64,000 nucleotides of DNA from Balamuthia mandrillaris (lineage: Eukaryota > Discosea > Longamoebia > Balamuthiidae). The DNA lies in the NCBI GenBank assembly GCA_031835245.1, contig JAVKOQ010000004.1:62001-126000 (forward strand). The letters are read 5' to 3'. Of this stretch, positions 63,376-64,000 are shown one piece after another. The notes under the pieces were generated by a model. The model saw nothing but the letters and a program-made list of their open reading frames with translations. It was not told the DNA's origin and ran no database searches. Every line of letters begins with the position of its first letter. Position 1 is the stretch's first letter. The position numbers and the translations under genes are program-made.

Positions 63376-64000
63376 TATAACCTCTCTCTTGTTTCAATAT
63401 CAAAAAGATGAAGTTTAGAACTGGAAAAATTGAAGAAAATTTCCTCATTTTTTTTATAGTTTTCTTTATTTTTCAAGAAAATATTAAATGTTTCTACATT
63501 ATCAACAACAACTTTGGCTAGAATTTCTTTTCCTAAATATTCAACAGAATCTATTGTTGCTTTAAACATATACTTATCTTGTTGAGTTTCAATTAAATCT
63601 TCCGCTCGGATTCCAACTCTGATTTTGTTTTGTTTGTAAACTATGCTTCTTTTTGCAAGAATATCCACTAAAAATGAAAATTTTATATCAGTTAAATCTG
63701 CTGTAAAAATTGACATTTCAGGAACACCTAAAAATTTTGCAACGAACTCATTTTTTGGATAATTATAAAGTTCTAAAGGAGAACCTATTTGTTGAATTTT
63801 TCCTGTAGACATACAGACAATAACATCTGATATTGACATTGCTTCTTCTTGATCATGAGTTACAAAAACTGTTGTTATTCCTATTTCAGATTGAATTTTT
63901 TTAATTCATTGTCTTGTTTGAACTCTTAGTTTAGCATCTAAATTAGAAAGTGGTTCATCCATTAACAAAATTTGTGGTTGTCTAACAATTCCTCGTGCAA
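63375..64000 (-). CDS. Sugar-type ABC transporter ATPase, C-terminal part
   Basis: The last about 208 codons of an MsmK/UgpC-like ATPase; its N-terminus (Walker A) is outside the window. Walker [17 protein letters not shown] and the H-loop [16 protein letters not shown] are visible, followed by the TOBE-type regulatory domain ([27 protein letters not shown]). The stop overlaps the permease ATG. It is a paralogue of the 5031-6268 gene but less diverged from ordinary MsmK. Confidence 0.92.

Noticed and set aside
1-64000. CRISPR array, rRNA genes, prophage or tmRNA
   Set aside because: No repeat-spacer pattern, rRNA sequence, phage structural gene or second tRNA-like fold was seen.

Overview
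The window reads as a chromosome segment of a mycoplasma (class Mollicutes). It is very AT-rich, and nearly every gene needs TGA read as tryptophan to stay open. No gene ends in TGA. The gene set also fits: uvrC, a NAD+ ligase (ligA), RNase J, an ECF transporter, MG187-189-type sugar ABC cassettes, a BMP/nucleoside ABC system and a lipoprotein with a lipobox Cys. There is no rRNA operon, phage or CRISPR array. I cannot name the species; gene content suggests the hominis-type branch.

Layout. 1-4.9 kb: a partial membrane gene, uvrC, a membrane protein, asnA with a long structured leader, tRNA-Ile, rpsI and rplM. 5.0-8.1 kb (+): a sugar-type ABC cassette whose ATPase gene is frameshifted. 8.1-13.6 kb (-): rsmA (frameshifted), an extended tatD, rsmG, prs, tyrS, msrA. 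13.8-18.5 kb (+): gyrA, then a compact restriction-modification (RM) pair (NPPF-type adenine methylase plus HNH nuclease). 18.4-29.9 kb (-): ligA, the ECF module ecfT/ecfA2/ecfA1 (ecfT frameshifted), hpt, rsmI, and a replication/repair run (holB, tmk, recR, ybaB, dnaX), then degV. 30.0-32.2 kb (+): a small unknown gene, lplA (frameshifted) and an alpha/beta hydrolase. 32.2-33.8 kb: a decayed IS3-family element. 33.7-43.4 kb (-): a membrane protein whose 3' end runs into the IS, fba, rpoE, argS, grpE, hrcA (frameshifted), a thioredoxin, a membrane protein, an RNase J homologue without its metal-binding motif, ylxM and ftsY. 43.7-44.3 kb (+): rpsD behind a structured leader. 44.4-47.9 kb (-): a heavily broken secreted zinc-metallopeptidase gene. 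48-54.6 kb (-): tmcAL and a BMP-type lipoprotein with its ABC transporter. 54.7-56.6 kb (-): a second RM locus built on a cytosine-C5 methylase. 56.7-61.4 kb (-): lepA, a small membrane protein, hup, der, cmk and another small membrane protein. 61.4-64.0 kb (-): a second MG187-189-like sugar ABC cassette, running off the end.

How the genes fit together. Import dominates: two sugar cassettes, an ECF vitamin/metal system and a BMP nucleoside-type system, as expected of an organism that scavenges nucleosides, vitamins and sugars. Salvage and information genes (hpt, prs, tmk, cmk, gyrA, ligA, dnaX, holB, recR, uvrC, rsmA/G/I, tyrS, argS) fill most of the rest. Two RM loci and a decayed IS are the accessory part.

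Three cross-cutting observations stand out. First, five conserved genes (MG187-like ATPase, rsmA, ecfT, lplA, hrcA) each carry one single-base indel, four of them in or beside A/T homopolymers. These could be assembly errors, slippage-based switching or real decay. Second, several operon-leading genes have a TATAAT box only 7-10 bases before the ATG and no Shine-Dalgarno, which predicts leaderless mRNAs. Third, the RNase J homologue has lost the whole HxHxDH region and other ligands, so it looks like a conserved non-catalytic partner.
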